From Membranipora membranacea (Eukaryota > Bryozoa > Gymnolaemata > Cheilostomatida > Membraniporidae), in NCBI GenBank assembly GCA_914767715.1, contig OU612071.1:22069681-22133680 (forward strand): DNA of 64,000 nucleotides, in the 5' to 3' direction. The notes below the pieces were generated by a model. The model did no database searches. It was not told where the DNA came from and worked only from the letters and a program-made list of their open reading frames with translations. Shown piece by piece: positions 23,332-34,000 of the stretch (positions are counted from its first letter, which is position 1; the number at the start of each line of letters is the position of its first letter). The position numbers and the translations under genes were made by a program.

Positions 23332-23390
23332 GGAGTTTGATAGCCTGGTGCCACTAACTCCCTGTGCCTTGGAGTCCGAGCACTTGACTA
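23332..23390 (-). repeat. solo copy of the terminal repeat
   Basis: GAGTTTGATAGC, then CTAACTCCCTGTGCCTTGGA, ending CACTTGACTA. It matches the right-hand terminal repeat but has no partner close by. Confidence 0.55.
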
Positions 23391-24743
23391 GGCCTGATAA
23401 TTGTCAGTTATTATGATTTAATTATGGCCCTTTGTTTTTTCTTCTCAATTTACAAAATCTAAATATGTGAATATTTCAATGCCTGTTATAACTGGCTTCT
23501 GTCTGGATTTTCATTATTTTCACTCCGGAAGCAGAAGGAGGTAGGGGTGGAACGGATCAGGGTTGGGCAACCTCGGATCGGATATCGGATCGGTCTATAA
23601 ATCCAACCTCGGACCCGGATAACGCGTAAATGCGCTAAATATACCAGTCACAGCAGCTCTTCTTTAGCACCATAATATACAATTAAGGTCATTATAAACA
23701 TGGATAAACTCCGTCAACAATCTCTTCCCTGAACCATTACCCATTAATTTTGAGCACTGAGGTGAGGTTGTTGTGGGACTTGGATGCAAATGAAATGATG
23801 ATGTAGTCCATCTCACTTGCATATGTATAGTACGCTAGAGTACAAATTCTACACAAAGTCAAAAGCTATGTCATTCTGGGAGCAATGAAATGGATCGTGT
23901 CTAGGTAGGAGAGATGATAGTGTTAGTAAGCTAGGTGCCAAGGCACCAAGAATTCAACATCTGTAGACTATTGTATGTATTGGATGAGCGAGAGAGACTA
24001 AAAAAAACTGAAAATAAATATGTTATTCATTGATTACATTCAGGGAAAGTTGGTTCTTGTCACTTACCTCCTTGTTTGATTGTGACTGCTGGGGTTTGTA
24101 CAACTCAGTATCATGGTCATACAGGAAGGGTGCTGCTAGGTATAGAAGAGATTTCCCAAACCGGTTGGAGCAATGAATATGGTATCCATTCCTTAGTTAG
24201 GCTTTTGTTCAAAAAATATGAATTGATAGCCTGTAACTGTTCTTGTTTTACTTACTGAGATGTTTAAGTTTGTTTGAATAATGTCACTTATTTCAGAATT
24301 ATCCATCTTCCTTCATATCATTATATTACTGTTCAGATTTTCCATATCAGTGAGTGTAAAACAACAAAATAAAGGTAAAATGACCCTATAATAATTGTCA
24401 CAGTTAAATTGTTCCTGACCCTCCTGCATTCTTGGCCAGAAAGTGGGCCCAGTTGTTGTAAATAAGAAAATGTCAAGGTTGTCATGTGTAAATACTGGAT
24501 TGTCTCCCTTGACTATTTACACTGGAAGCTGTCACAATATGGGAGTTATCTTCTCTCAGTAGCTTTAAAACTCAATAACTGGTTTTCCTTGATCTTCCGC
24601 AAAATGAGAGTTATCCCATGTTGTTCAGAGGGGACTAATCTCTATGAATACATGCAAGTTTTATTGGGGAAGATCAAAGTTTCAGAGTTGTCTTTGCTTA
24701 CAATGCAAATTGCTCTGAACAAAGGGAAGACAATCCCACTATA

Positions 24744-24828
24744 TTTTTGCTCAGATGGAGAAGGGGAGAGGAGTTTGATAGCTTGCGCAAGTAACTCCCT
24801 GCGCCTTGGAGTCTGAACACTTAGACTA
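24744..24828 (-). repeat. right terminal inverted repeat
   Basis: This is the complement of 20,637-20,721 with three mismatches. It is followed directly by the 9-bp flank AGTTCGGGC. Confidence 0.8.
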
Positions 24829-24837
24829 AGTTCGGGC

Positions 24838-25726
24838 ATACATTTCTGATTTTTTGCTGTTCCCATGGGGCTGTTCAACAAATTTTCCCCATTAAACATA
24901 TAGCAGATCATAGCCATGACTCCAGAAGAATGGGTAAGACGCATTATGGGTCATTTCATTTTCATGTTACTTTTTTGAGCGTAATATGTCGTGCGAAACA
25001 GTAATGGCCCAGTGTCACACTCCTTGATACGGCCAACTTTCCCGATAGCATATCTATAGTCTTTGTTAGAACAATTCAACCAGGTGGGTAAACCATTAGC
25101 AGCAGGGTCCTTTGCGGAATCTAAACTAGCTACATCAATTATAAAGAATGAATTACTGACGCATCGATATGGTACAGTGCTACAAACTTTTTCTCTGTTG
25201 GCTCCTCGACTTGCATTATGTAATATATCGACTTGGCTCATCCGATCTGTAATGGCTGATGCTTTGTAAATGGGTGTAGCTGGATCATCATTTAGATACG
25301 TCTCAGCATCATCTGCAACAATGAGACATCCAGTTATAATCAGCTGGATTGTCCGGATCATGCGCTTTTGTATGGACGACCAGGGTATGACAAGTCACAC
25401 AAAGTGCTGTAACCATACACGTATCATAAATCAATATCTATATTTATTATTGCTAAAACTATGGCCGTTGCCGAAATCATTATAGCAATCAGTGATATAT
25501 ACTGCAGAAATCGGACCTCGGAAAAATTTATTTGATCAAACCATTAAGTGCTCAAAACACATTGAAGGAGTGGAGCTAGCTTTAAATAGATCCAAAACTT
25601 GGATTTAGGCAATGGTCATATTCATCCCTGTTCACGATATTCACACAATTGAAGACTCGCTTACCGGTAACTGATTTTGTATCACTATTTAATGTTAGGT
25701 CAATACAGCCATCCATTGACACCGAT
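24838..25726 (-). pseudogene. N-terminal exons of MULE-like transposase
   Basis: The exon at 25,726-25,665 (SVSMDGCIDLTLNSDTKSVT, donor GTAAGC, phase 1) joins in phase to the exon starting at 25,312 after TGTTGCAG (DDAETYLNDDPATPIYKAS, then NREKVCSTVPYRCVSNSF). The segment SFFIIDVASLDSAKDPAANG followed by LPTWLNC resembles the N-terminal domain I recall from this transposase family. The frame stops at 24,951, but the homology resumes in another frame (FVEQPHGNSKKSEMYART) up to the insertion point at 24,838. This is the upstream half of the gene interrupted by the 4.2-kb element. Confidence 0.55.
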
Positions 25727-25815
25727 CTGAAACAAACACAATCATGCAGGTCACACATTGTAAAAAAAACCAGGTGACGGTGAGAACCATTCAGATGGAG
25801 TACAACAAAACCCAT

Positions 25816-26372
25816 GTCTACTTAAAATGTGCAATCGGCTGCGGGCAGCATTAAAGCATTTTAGGTCGGTAAAGTATGTGCATAAGATTTTTTATGCAAC
25901 ACGCATGTAGAATATGCACATGTGTTCAAAGCAAAGCATATCTGGCAGCTTTCTTTGGTTATTTTAGTTAACCACCATTCAACTGATTTTTGCAAATGTA
26001 AAACGAGGTCAAGCTATTTTTAATTTGCTTTAATTATAAACTTTTAGAAAACCTCCATAAATAAATAAATAAAATAAAATAAAAACATATTGACTTTCCA
26101 AAAGACGGTATGCAATAGACAACTTGGGCCTGCAACATGATCAGGTACTGTCCACAGCCATGATTAAGGCCATGAAAATCCTCATGCTGGAGACCTAAGA
26201 TGTCCCTATTTGATCCCTGATTACACTGCGAAAGTGTAGTGTCTTATATACACGTATGTAAGAAGATTATTTACAGGCATCGGGAGTTATGCTCTCGCGC
26301 CTGACTAGAAGTTAACCGCGAATGGTAAGGTCCAGAAAAGATTCATCGTACACAACTACTACTTGAACCCCA
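25816..26372. other. non-coding stretch
   Basis: No exon is supported. It includes an AATA-rich run near 26,060. Confidence 0.35.
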
Positions 26373-26645
26373 AGAAACCTGCATTTCAAATTTCAAACCT
26401 CTGCTATGATAAGTTTGCAAGCAGCGGATCTCCAAAATCCTTGATTTTCATATGCTATTATTGGAAGAAGTCAGATAGAACCCGGCTGATGTAACCCGCA
26501 GATTTTTTCTTCAGTTTCCACTTCTGGTGTTCTATTTATTTGCTCCCCAATGATAGCGTATATGAAAATCAAGATTTTGGAGGTCCGTCGGTTGCAAACT
26601 AATCGCAGTAGAGGTCTGAGATTTGAAATGTAGGATACTTGAGTA
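26373..26645. repeat. foldback element with about 90-bp arms
   Basis: The left arm (about 26,378-26,466: GCATTTCAAATTTCAAACCT, TCTCCAAAATCCTTGATTTT) is the inverted complement of the right arm (about 26,547-26,634: AAAATCAAGATTTTGGAGGT, GGTCTGAGATTTGAAATG). The centre is about 80 bp. It has the form of a non-autonomous DNA transposon; no clear target duplication was seen. Confidence 0.65.
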
Positions 26646-26865
26646 TAGATTATCGCATAATGCGAACATTTTGCTGGGCTTGATCGTTTGCCGTAAAATG
26701 GTAAATATGCAAGGGATAACAATTGGAATAATCACTCATGGAAAATAATGATAATAATCAACCGAGAAATCTTTCTGCAGATGTCCCGTTTCAAACTTTG
26801 CATCAATCAGACCGTCCCATCGCAATGATAAAATCTTCAGGAAGAAAAGGTTTAAAAGTAACTAT

Positions 26866-27806
26866 TTACCTGAAGATCTCCTGTAATAGGCAAGATGTTT
26901 GCCTCATCTGATTTCTTTTCCTCGAGCGCATCTAATGCGTAGCGTGTTATCTTGTTCCATTCGCTGTCATGGAGAAGCAGGTACTGCGTTATAGTGTCCT
27001 GACCTTCTCTACTCGACTGCTGTATATGCCCATTTCTTATGAGCGCTGGAAAAAAACGCTGTTAAAGGCATAATATTATTATATTCTGATAATTTATTCG
27101 TGAACATGTAGGAACATAGAGCATCGGTTAAGCATTATGATGTTGCATCATGAATTGTCCAGAGGTGCCTTTCATGAATGGTCAAGTATTCATGTAATCA
27201 CAACTGTTTTGATTTGATCTCTAATAGAGTCAAACTATTTTGTCTTTAGTTAAAATCACAACACTAAATTGTAAAAATAATCCCTTGGTTTACCTAGCTG
27301 CACACGATTTGACGGCATGCCCAAGCTTCATGGCCAGGCTCTATCATGGTTGTTCTGGTCTCATTTCTGTCAATTCGGACCTGGTTTAGGAGCTTTGCCA
27401 GCTGCCTCGTGGGTTTGATGCTAGATGAGGTTTCTTGTAATTATGTCGCTCGTATATCTCCTGCCCATGCTGGAGTATTATGGCATCTTGTTTTACATTG
27501 TCTGTGAACTTGTCTGGTTCAAAAGAATCTTGGATATCTCTTGCAAACACAGCATGGTACATGTCATCGCTGCTTCTTTTATCAAATTTGCCTTCGCCGA
27601 TACATTTATCGGCATGTTTCTTCAGAGTGTTGTGATGATACCAACCACGGCAACCGTAACACGGACTATAGTTTTCCGGCTGGTAACTGTGAGATGAGCT
27701 TCGTCGCTCCACAATGAGGCCCCCTTCCCCTCCTTCAATGACCTTCTGGTTGCGCTTGAAGTATCCACCCTTTCTCAATCCATCAAGTAGATCATCCCGT
27801 TGTCGA
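26866..27806 (-). pseudogene. zinc-finger-bearing 3' part of a decayed mobile-type gene
   Basis: The exon at 27,806 to about 27,330 reads RDDLLDGLRKGGYFKRNQK, GGLIVERRSSSHSYQPENYS and PCYGCRGWYHHNTLKKHADK, a C2H2-like finger (C..C...H...H region with a final Cys). It then reads KQDAIILQHGQEIYERHNY. One base later, in a new frame, comes RQLAKLLNQVRIDRNET, followed in a third frame by LAMKLGHAVKSCAA. The exon at 27,045-26,866 reads ALIRNGHIQQSSREGQDT, YLLLHDSEWNKITRYALDAL and ANILPITGDLQ, then GTAAAT. From memory, the order finger, RLAxKLL, LGHxxKxCA and EW..ALxxLxxxK is that of a multicopy uncharacterised family in aquatic animals. The frameshifts make this copy a pseudogene. Confidence 0.5.
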
Positions 27807-27849
27807 CTTATAATACATAATAATACTTACAAATACTTAATTGAAACAT

Positions 27850-28045
27850 ATTATGCTGATAGGGTATTCCCCTAAAGAACTGCATGTGGTAGACCTAATT
27901 TCTAATCTAATAACTCTGTGTACTGAATATATGGGGCTAAACAACCATTTGATCACATTGTATTATTTTACCTAGTATTTGGTTGCACGTTACTGGTCAA
28001 TCAGCAACAGCAAAGCATGATACTTAGGGTTACAAACTATGCATA
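27850..28045. other. intron-like stretch
   Basis: AT-rich sequence between the zinc-finger exon and the Lys/Glu-rich exon. Nothing else is visible. Confidence 0.3.
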
Positions 28046-31000
28046 CACACACAGAGATTTATTTTCCTTCTCTTTTGTACACTTCACTGCGTTATTAACC
28101 TCAATTTCATTGACTTCAGGCATCATCTCTTGTTCCCCTTCAGATTTATCTTCTTTGCGCTCTTTAGCCTTCACTGCACCTTTCGCTGGCAGCTTCTAAA
28201 TGATAAAAATTGATAAAATAAAATGAGTTCTCAATTGCATAATCAACTCATTGCCGATGAATCTCCACCCTTCAGCAAAGTTAATCCAACCAAATTCAAC
28301 ATTGTCAAAAAGAATTCAGACCTAAGACGATGAGATCAGATCAACAAACCTACATCCGCTGTTTACTTCCACCATCGCTGTAGTATTCGTCGCTACCATC
28401 TGATGGCTCTGCCATTTCATATTCAGAATAATCTGAGTCAATGTCTGAATCATCGGACACTAAGAAAAAATGTACAGATTGGCTTGCTTGATTAGGTAAG
28501 AAGTATGATTTTACTACATGATAGGTCATCTTGGAAAAAACTCATATTAAAACTTACAGCAGACTCTTTCAGGTTCATGGACTGAAAGCCAATAATGTAC
28601 CGATCCGAACCAAGTATATGTTCGTGATTGCTACCTCCAGATCTATTTTCCAGCGTCTCAAACGCGTCTCTGACGGTTGCTGATAGATCTTCAAGTTCAT
28701 CCTGTTCTTCGAAGTCGAAAACTGATAGTGAACCTGAAACAAATTCGCTGCCCTAGAATGCAAATGTCCTAAATGATGAAAATTTCAAAATTCATATTTG
28801 TGAAGTTTTGGTGAAATTGGAGCTAGTTTTACAGTTTGGTCTTTGTTTGAGTTAATTTGCTTAAATAGTTTATCATTTATCAACGTGTAAAGATCCTATC
28901 TCATCACCCTTCTCAATTGAAATTGAGAATGCAAACATCCTAAATGATTATCCAATCACTCTAAGCCTTATGTAAACAATGATCCAATGAAAAAGGTTGT
29001 GAGAAGCCATTGAGCACAAATTTTAAAGAAGATTGGAAAAAGAAAATGGCCTGGCTGTGAGGTTGGGTGTAAATTTCCTTCCCATGATGTACAAAAATTA
29101 GCTATTTTTTATTCCTTTTGGAATGGAAGACCATATTTGTAACCTCTGCAGCTCACAAACACATATTATTCAAATGAATGTCTAAAAATCATTCAGTAAT
29201 TATTGCAAAATGGTGACCGTGAACTGCTCAGACTGTGTAATCATAAAAGCTACCAGAGTGTCAAGTTTAGCTAGTTCGGAATCATACAAAGAGTTCCCCA
29301 TACTGTGAGCCCAACTATTTGGGATAAGCAACGATAGGATTTAATGTCAAAGGGGTCTCACAGTCTCTCATAAATTATGTATATATATATATATATGTAT
29401 AATGTGTACAAGAAACGGTTACCGTCTGAAAACCAAAGTGATGAGATTGTGAAAGGATGAAAATACTGTCACTTCAGAGAACATCTCACTCAAGTCACCA
29501 GACAAAGAATGTTGTGAGTTCCGATGCAGGTCAGCTGCACGCCTATCCCCATCTAATCCTTTAGACCAAATTGTGTATAACACCAAAGAGTTAGACACTA
29601 CCGCCTTGTATGATCCCAATTCTCACATGTGCTGCGCGTTGCAACTTTTAAACTGCAATACTGGCCATCACACAGCGTATATGGGAGCCTGGTCAAAGCT
29701 CAATCACAATCACCTGCACAGCGTCACCGAAGGACAGTTGCCAGGGAACTGAAGCTCATATAACTCTTTAATAGAAAATTTTTTCCATATTATGAGATCA
29801 GAGAGTTTTTTAATTATAAATAATATGGTGATGTACGCCACTACCAGAAATTTAAACACACACCAATCAAACAGCTGCGCTACTTTCAGGATGTAATAGA
29901 TAAGATGTTTCTGGTCGTGAGATGGAACGTAGCCAGCAAATTTTCAAGGTGCATGCTCAACAACAAAATGGGGTGCAGAAAAGGCCAAAGAAAATCGGCT
30001 TGACAATTAAATAAGAGTTAGAAAGTAAGTTTGAAATAAAGTTCATCTGTGGGGATGATTTAGATGACCTGATCATGAAGGGGATTATTGAATTATTGAT
30101 TTAAAACGCAATTCCCATTCATGATAGTATTGAATTTTTCTGGAGTGATTGTCAAAAAAATGATAAGTTGATCATAGTGTATCATTTGATAAATAAATCA
30201 TCTAATTTACTTCTTTTACACGCCTTTATAAACCTCAAATAAACAAGTCAAAAGTCAAATATTCTCATGATTAGGACATTTAGGACATTTGCATTCTCAA
30301 AATACCTTGCTTGTTTAAGAACAATCGTCCTAACTGATAACATTGTTTCCTGGTTCTATTGTTGGTAAAGGTGTGATAACTTCAAGGACCTATGAAAACA
30401 ATAGTATTTGGTAGGCAATTACTTTGTACAATCATCGAATCACAATAATTCTGTAAATTTCTGTGATATACACAGCCATTTTTTAAATGTGCTCTATCCG
30501 AAAGTTTGCATTGCATCATTTAGGACGTTTGCATTCTAAGCCAGCGAATTGTCAAAGGTCTTTTTATTCTGCATTTCTTCAAATTGTCAGAATAGTCTAG
30601 TTTGAATTGTTGCTGTAACAAAAATTATCCATAGAAATTATAATTTTTGAGGAGGGTTATTCAAACCTACCGGCTCCCGCGCGAGGTGAAGGCAGTCCCC
30701 CTGCTTCAACATCATCGAATTCACAAGCTAATGACTGGCCTAAAATAGATGACATCTTTATGGGATCAACTAAGTTTAGTTGTTTGAATCCACGCCAACT
30801 AACGTAAAAATGTACACATGATAGAGATATTATGTAAAATTTAAACTTTAGTATGCATTTTTTTGAGATACGGTAGTAATACTGATCTTATACAGCTACC
30901 TGTTTCGCTGCTCTGGATGGGTTCAAGATGAGGCCCCTGGAAAGACTGACATAAAGTATTGAAGCCTGTAAAAATTAACACCATGGATTAAGACAAATTT

Positions 31001-34000
31001 ATTTACAAAACTCTACTTGGGAACTCATGCAACACACATGCATTCTTAGCCTAGGTTTGAAGCCAACCAGTGATTTATGTTTGTGGTGGTTGGCTTAGGA
31101 TAGAACAGGTGAAAATGAAAAATGTGTCACTACAAGTCCATTAATGGATTGGAATGGAAAAATTACAAGGCTATTACAGCCCTGTAATTTTTCCATTCAA
31201 AAAAAGTGCTGCCTGTTAAATAAAATTACAATATTCTGAATTATCTAGTGTGGTTTTGGAGCTTAAACGCTGGAATTCCACTCCTATGTGCCGAATCGTC
31301 ATGCTAGACAGTTGGGTGTGAAAAGTTCTCTTCAGAATTTTCTCATAAATAACCAAAATTTGACAATAACAACACCTTACATGAGTGATACTAAGAAGAA
31401 GAAAGGATACGCATTCTATGCTGTTGCCACAGGAAAGACAACAGGTATTTTTAAAAACTGGCTTAAATGTAACGACTCAGTGAATAAAGTCAGTGGCGCA
31501 TCATTCAAGGGTTTTCGCACCCTTGAAAATGCTGAGCGATATTTGAACAAGGCAGGAGTACAATGTACCTGGGTAGATTTTGAGCAGGAGTACGTTGACG
31601 CATTGGACGAGCTAGAAAGCAGCAAGTCAAGAAGTAGATCGCCATTGAAGGGTATCATCAACAAAAACTTTGATATTGGTAATAGTACCTCATCATCTCA
31701 TCAAGCACCAACAATGACTACATCGGAGTGTACTAATTGTAAGTACCTGGCACTCCAAGTCAAAACCTTAACGAGTGATGTCGCATACTTGCGAAAAACA
31801 TTGGAACTCTTAGAAGGGAAATACAGTGATAACACCATAAACATAGAAAAAAAAATGTCATGTTTAGGAGAGGACATAAAAGTCCTCTCTACAGAGATGA
31901 AGAGCATGACAGATGAGTTGAAAAATCATAAAGTCCTCACCTCTGATGTGCTCAAACGTAATATCGTACACCAGAACACCAGGAGCAACACCGAAAAAAA
32001 AGATGAGCCAATCCAATGGCGGAGAGAACAAACGAAATATAACAACCAAAATAAAACAACATCTATCTTCAACTGGAAGAAATGTATTGTTCTTCATAAC
32101 TTGGCACGACCGCAAGAAATAGAAAAAGATGAAATAAGATTGCACTTGTGCAAAGTTTTTGGACCAATGGATATTACAATTATAAACAAATATCAATTTA
32201 GTAGAGAATACCCGGATAGGTGTAAGTTTATCATACAAATTGAAGATGATACACAGAGAACACGTATAATTGAAGGCTGGAAAACTAATTGCCTTGGTGG
32301 ATCATCAATGAGGCACACTGTAGCAAAAGCTACAAACATCCTGATTGTCCCTAATGTGCCATTGGCATTTGGAGAAGAGGACATTTTGAGAGATGTCAAC
32401 CATGAATTTAGAGCACTTTGCGTCAAGAGACTGAGGGATAGAGATGACAGACCACTACGTGCCATCAGTATCCAGTTCCAGTCGGAGAATGAGACAAAGA
32501 AAGCTATGGAGATAGGGAAAATCAAATTCCCTTCAATGTACAATATTATACTATCATTGAAAACACCAGGAGATAAAAGGAACACAACAAGACATATAGA
32601 TGAGTAAGCTCCAAACAACAGGCCAACCTTTCAATACAAATTTTTCTCAACCTAATTTTGACACTTTAAAAGTGATCAAAAATCGTTTTTCTTTTGCCCA
32701 TTTGAATATTCGTGGAATCACTTCAAAAATTGATGAAGTGAGACACATATTGTCTACTTACAATTTTTCAATCTTTGGTTTAAGCGAGACTTTTCTGGAT
32801 GGAAACAAACCAGATTCTTTTTATCAAATTCCATCATATGATATGTTAAGAAGAGATAGGAAACCTCGACCTGGAGGTGGTATAATATGTTATATAAAGC
32901 AGGGTATTCAATATGAATTAATCAATGATTTCAATCACATAATTGATGAATCTATTACCATCAAAATTCGCCATAAAGCATCTCATGCTTTCTTAATTTC
33001 CTTCATTTATCGTCCTCCGAACTCATTAATTTCTTGGAATGACTCTTTGAGACTTTACCTAGATTGTTGCACCAAGCACACAGAAGAAGTCATCATTCTT
33101 GGTGACTTTAATGTAAATCTCTTGGAAAATAGCAGAAAGAAAAAATGGCTACCAATTTTCTCCAGATTCTCTTTCAAACAAATAGTGAATGAGCCAACAC
33201 GTGTCAGCGAAAATTCATCTAGCCTGCTTGATCATATTTACACAAATAAGGATTGTAACTTACGACATACCTCAGTATTAAAAACAGCTGTAAGTGATCA
33301 CTATCTCACATATAGCATAAGAAAAATAGGTGTTGTCCCAAGTGTAAAAAAATTCAAAATAAGCTTCAATGACTTTTCTAGAATGACCCCAGAAAATTTA
33401 CGCAGATCTTTTTCAGATGTTAATTGGGATATCATTCGATATCTCAGCTCATCTAGTGAGATGATAGAAAGTTTCAATCAGTTGTTTTTGGAGAAAATTA
33501 GTCTAAATGTTAGGAGGAAAGTTCGTTTTGTAAAGACAGAAGTTTTACCACCATGGCTTGATATTGAAGTCTCTAGACAAATGAAAATAAGGGATTCACT
33601 AAAACGCTCTCAAAACTGGGATGATTACAAAAAGCAGAGAAATTTAGTTACAAATCTTATAAACAAAAAAAAGAAGACGTATTTTTCTGGTTTGGTTAAA
33701 AACTCAGCAAATAATAATACAAAACCAATTTGGGACGCCCTCAACATCGGAAAGACAAAGAATAAGTCTTCTAGTTCTTCTTCAACTCTTACCAGCAAAG
33801 ACCTGAACAATCATTTCTCAACAATCGCTGATATACTAGGTCATGGGTTTAAAAATTCAAAAAATACCCCTGAAATCAGAGATAATCTACTACCTACAAA
33901 CTCTCAGGAAAAATTGTTGTCTAACTTTAAAAGATTTACTCCTGCATCAATTTGCCTATATCTCAAATCTTTTTCTGATAAGAAATCGACTGGTCCTGAT

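Larger units (their letters stand above)
22088..24190 (-). pseudogene. RecQ-like DNA helicase, incomplete and frameshifted
   Basis: Three exons are recognisable. 24,190-24,068 encodes MDTIFIAPTGFGKSLLYLAA (Walker A, motif I) and ends at GTAAGT. 23,078-22,884 encodes GKDDTFRSAYGRLYSLHSF and VPFVCTSATASDD (motif III, SAT). 22,498-22,088 encodes LPRIMIFFTNINTLVDAY, VKVSLCSSGLSMGLNLRN and IEYVIHYGGPTTAVA, then, after a one-base shift, FQESGRASRECEVV (motif VI, Q..GR..R), ending at a stop. RecQ enzymes unwind DNA 3' to 5' using ATP. Missing parts are the DEAH-box exon expected between the first two exons, and in-phase splicing between the second and third. It is therefore probably inactive. It lies wholly inside the TIR element. 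Confidence 0.7.
20637..24828. mobile_element. 4,192-bp TIR element carrying RecQ-like helicase exons, inserted in the MULE gene
   Basis: The ends are inverted repeats of 85 bp (20,637-20,721 and 24,744-24,828) with 82 of 85 matches by eye, starting TAGTCTAAGTG. The flanks are AGTTTGGGC (20,628-20,636) and AGTTCGGGC (24,829-24,837), a 9-bp direct repeat with one mismatch, as expected for a target-site duplication of MULE-type size. The host transposase frame is cut at exactly these points. Inside are three further copies of the terminal sequence and, on the minus strand, exons of a RecQ-like helicase. No transposase is visible inside, so mobility would have needed one supplied in trans. Whether the helicase is element cargo or part of the element's own machinery is unknown. 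Confidence 0.75.
19052..25726 (-). mobile_element. MULE-like DNA transposon gene, decayed and split by a nested element
   Basis: Four minus-strand pieces lie in the right order for one transposase: an N-terminal exon (25,726-25,665), a second exon (25,312 to about 24,838), a central catalytic-region ORF (20,553-19,744) and a C-terminal Cys-rich ORF (19,651-19,052). Exons one and two join in phase (DTKSVT then DDAETYLN). The second exon ends at 24,838 inside a conserved-looking PHGNSKKSEMYART segment, exactly where the 4.2-kb nested element begins. The reading continues with RPSLLDKGRMG on the far side. The family assignment rests on my recall of abundant invertebrate MULE-like proteins with these motifs. 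At least three frameshifts show the copy is dead. No outer terminal repeats were found. Confidence 0.6.

Noticed and set aside
29375-29400. TA-rich run as a promoter
   Set aside because: It is a simple (AT)n repeat inside an intron with no start site nearby.
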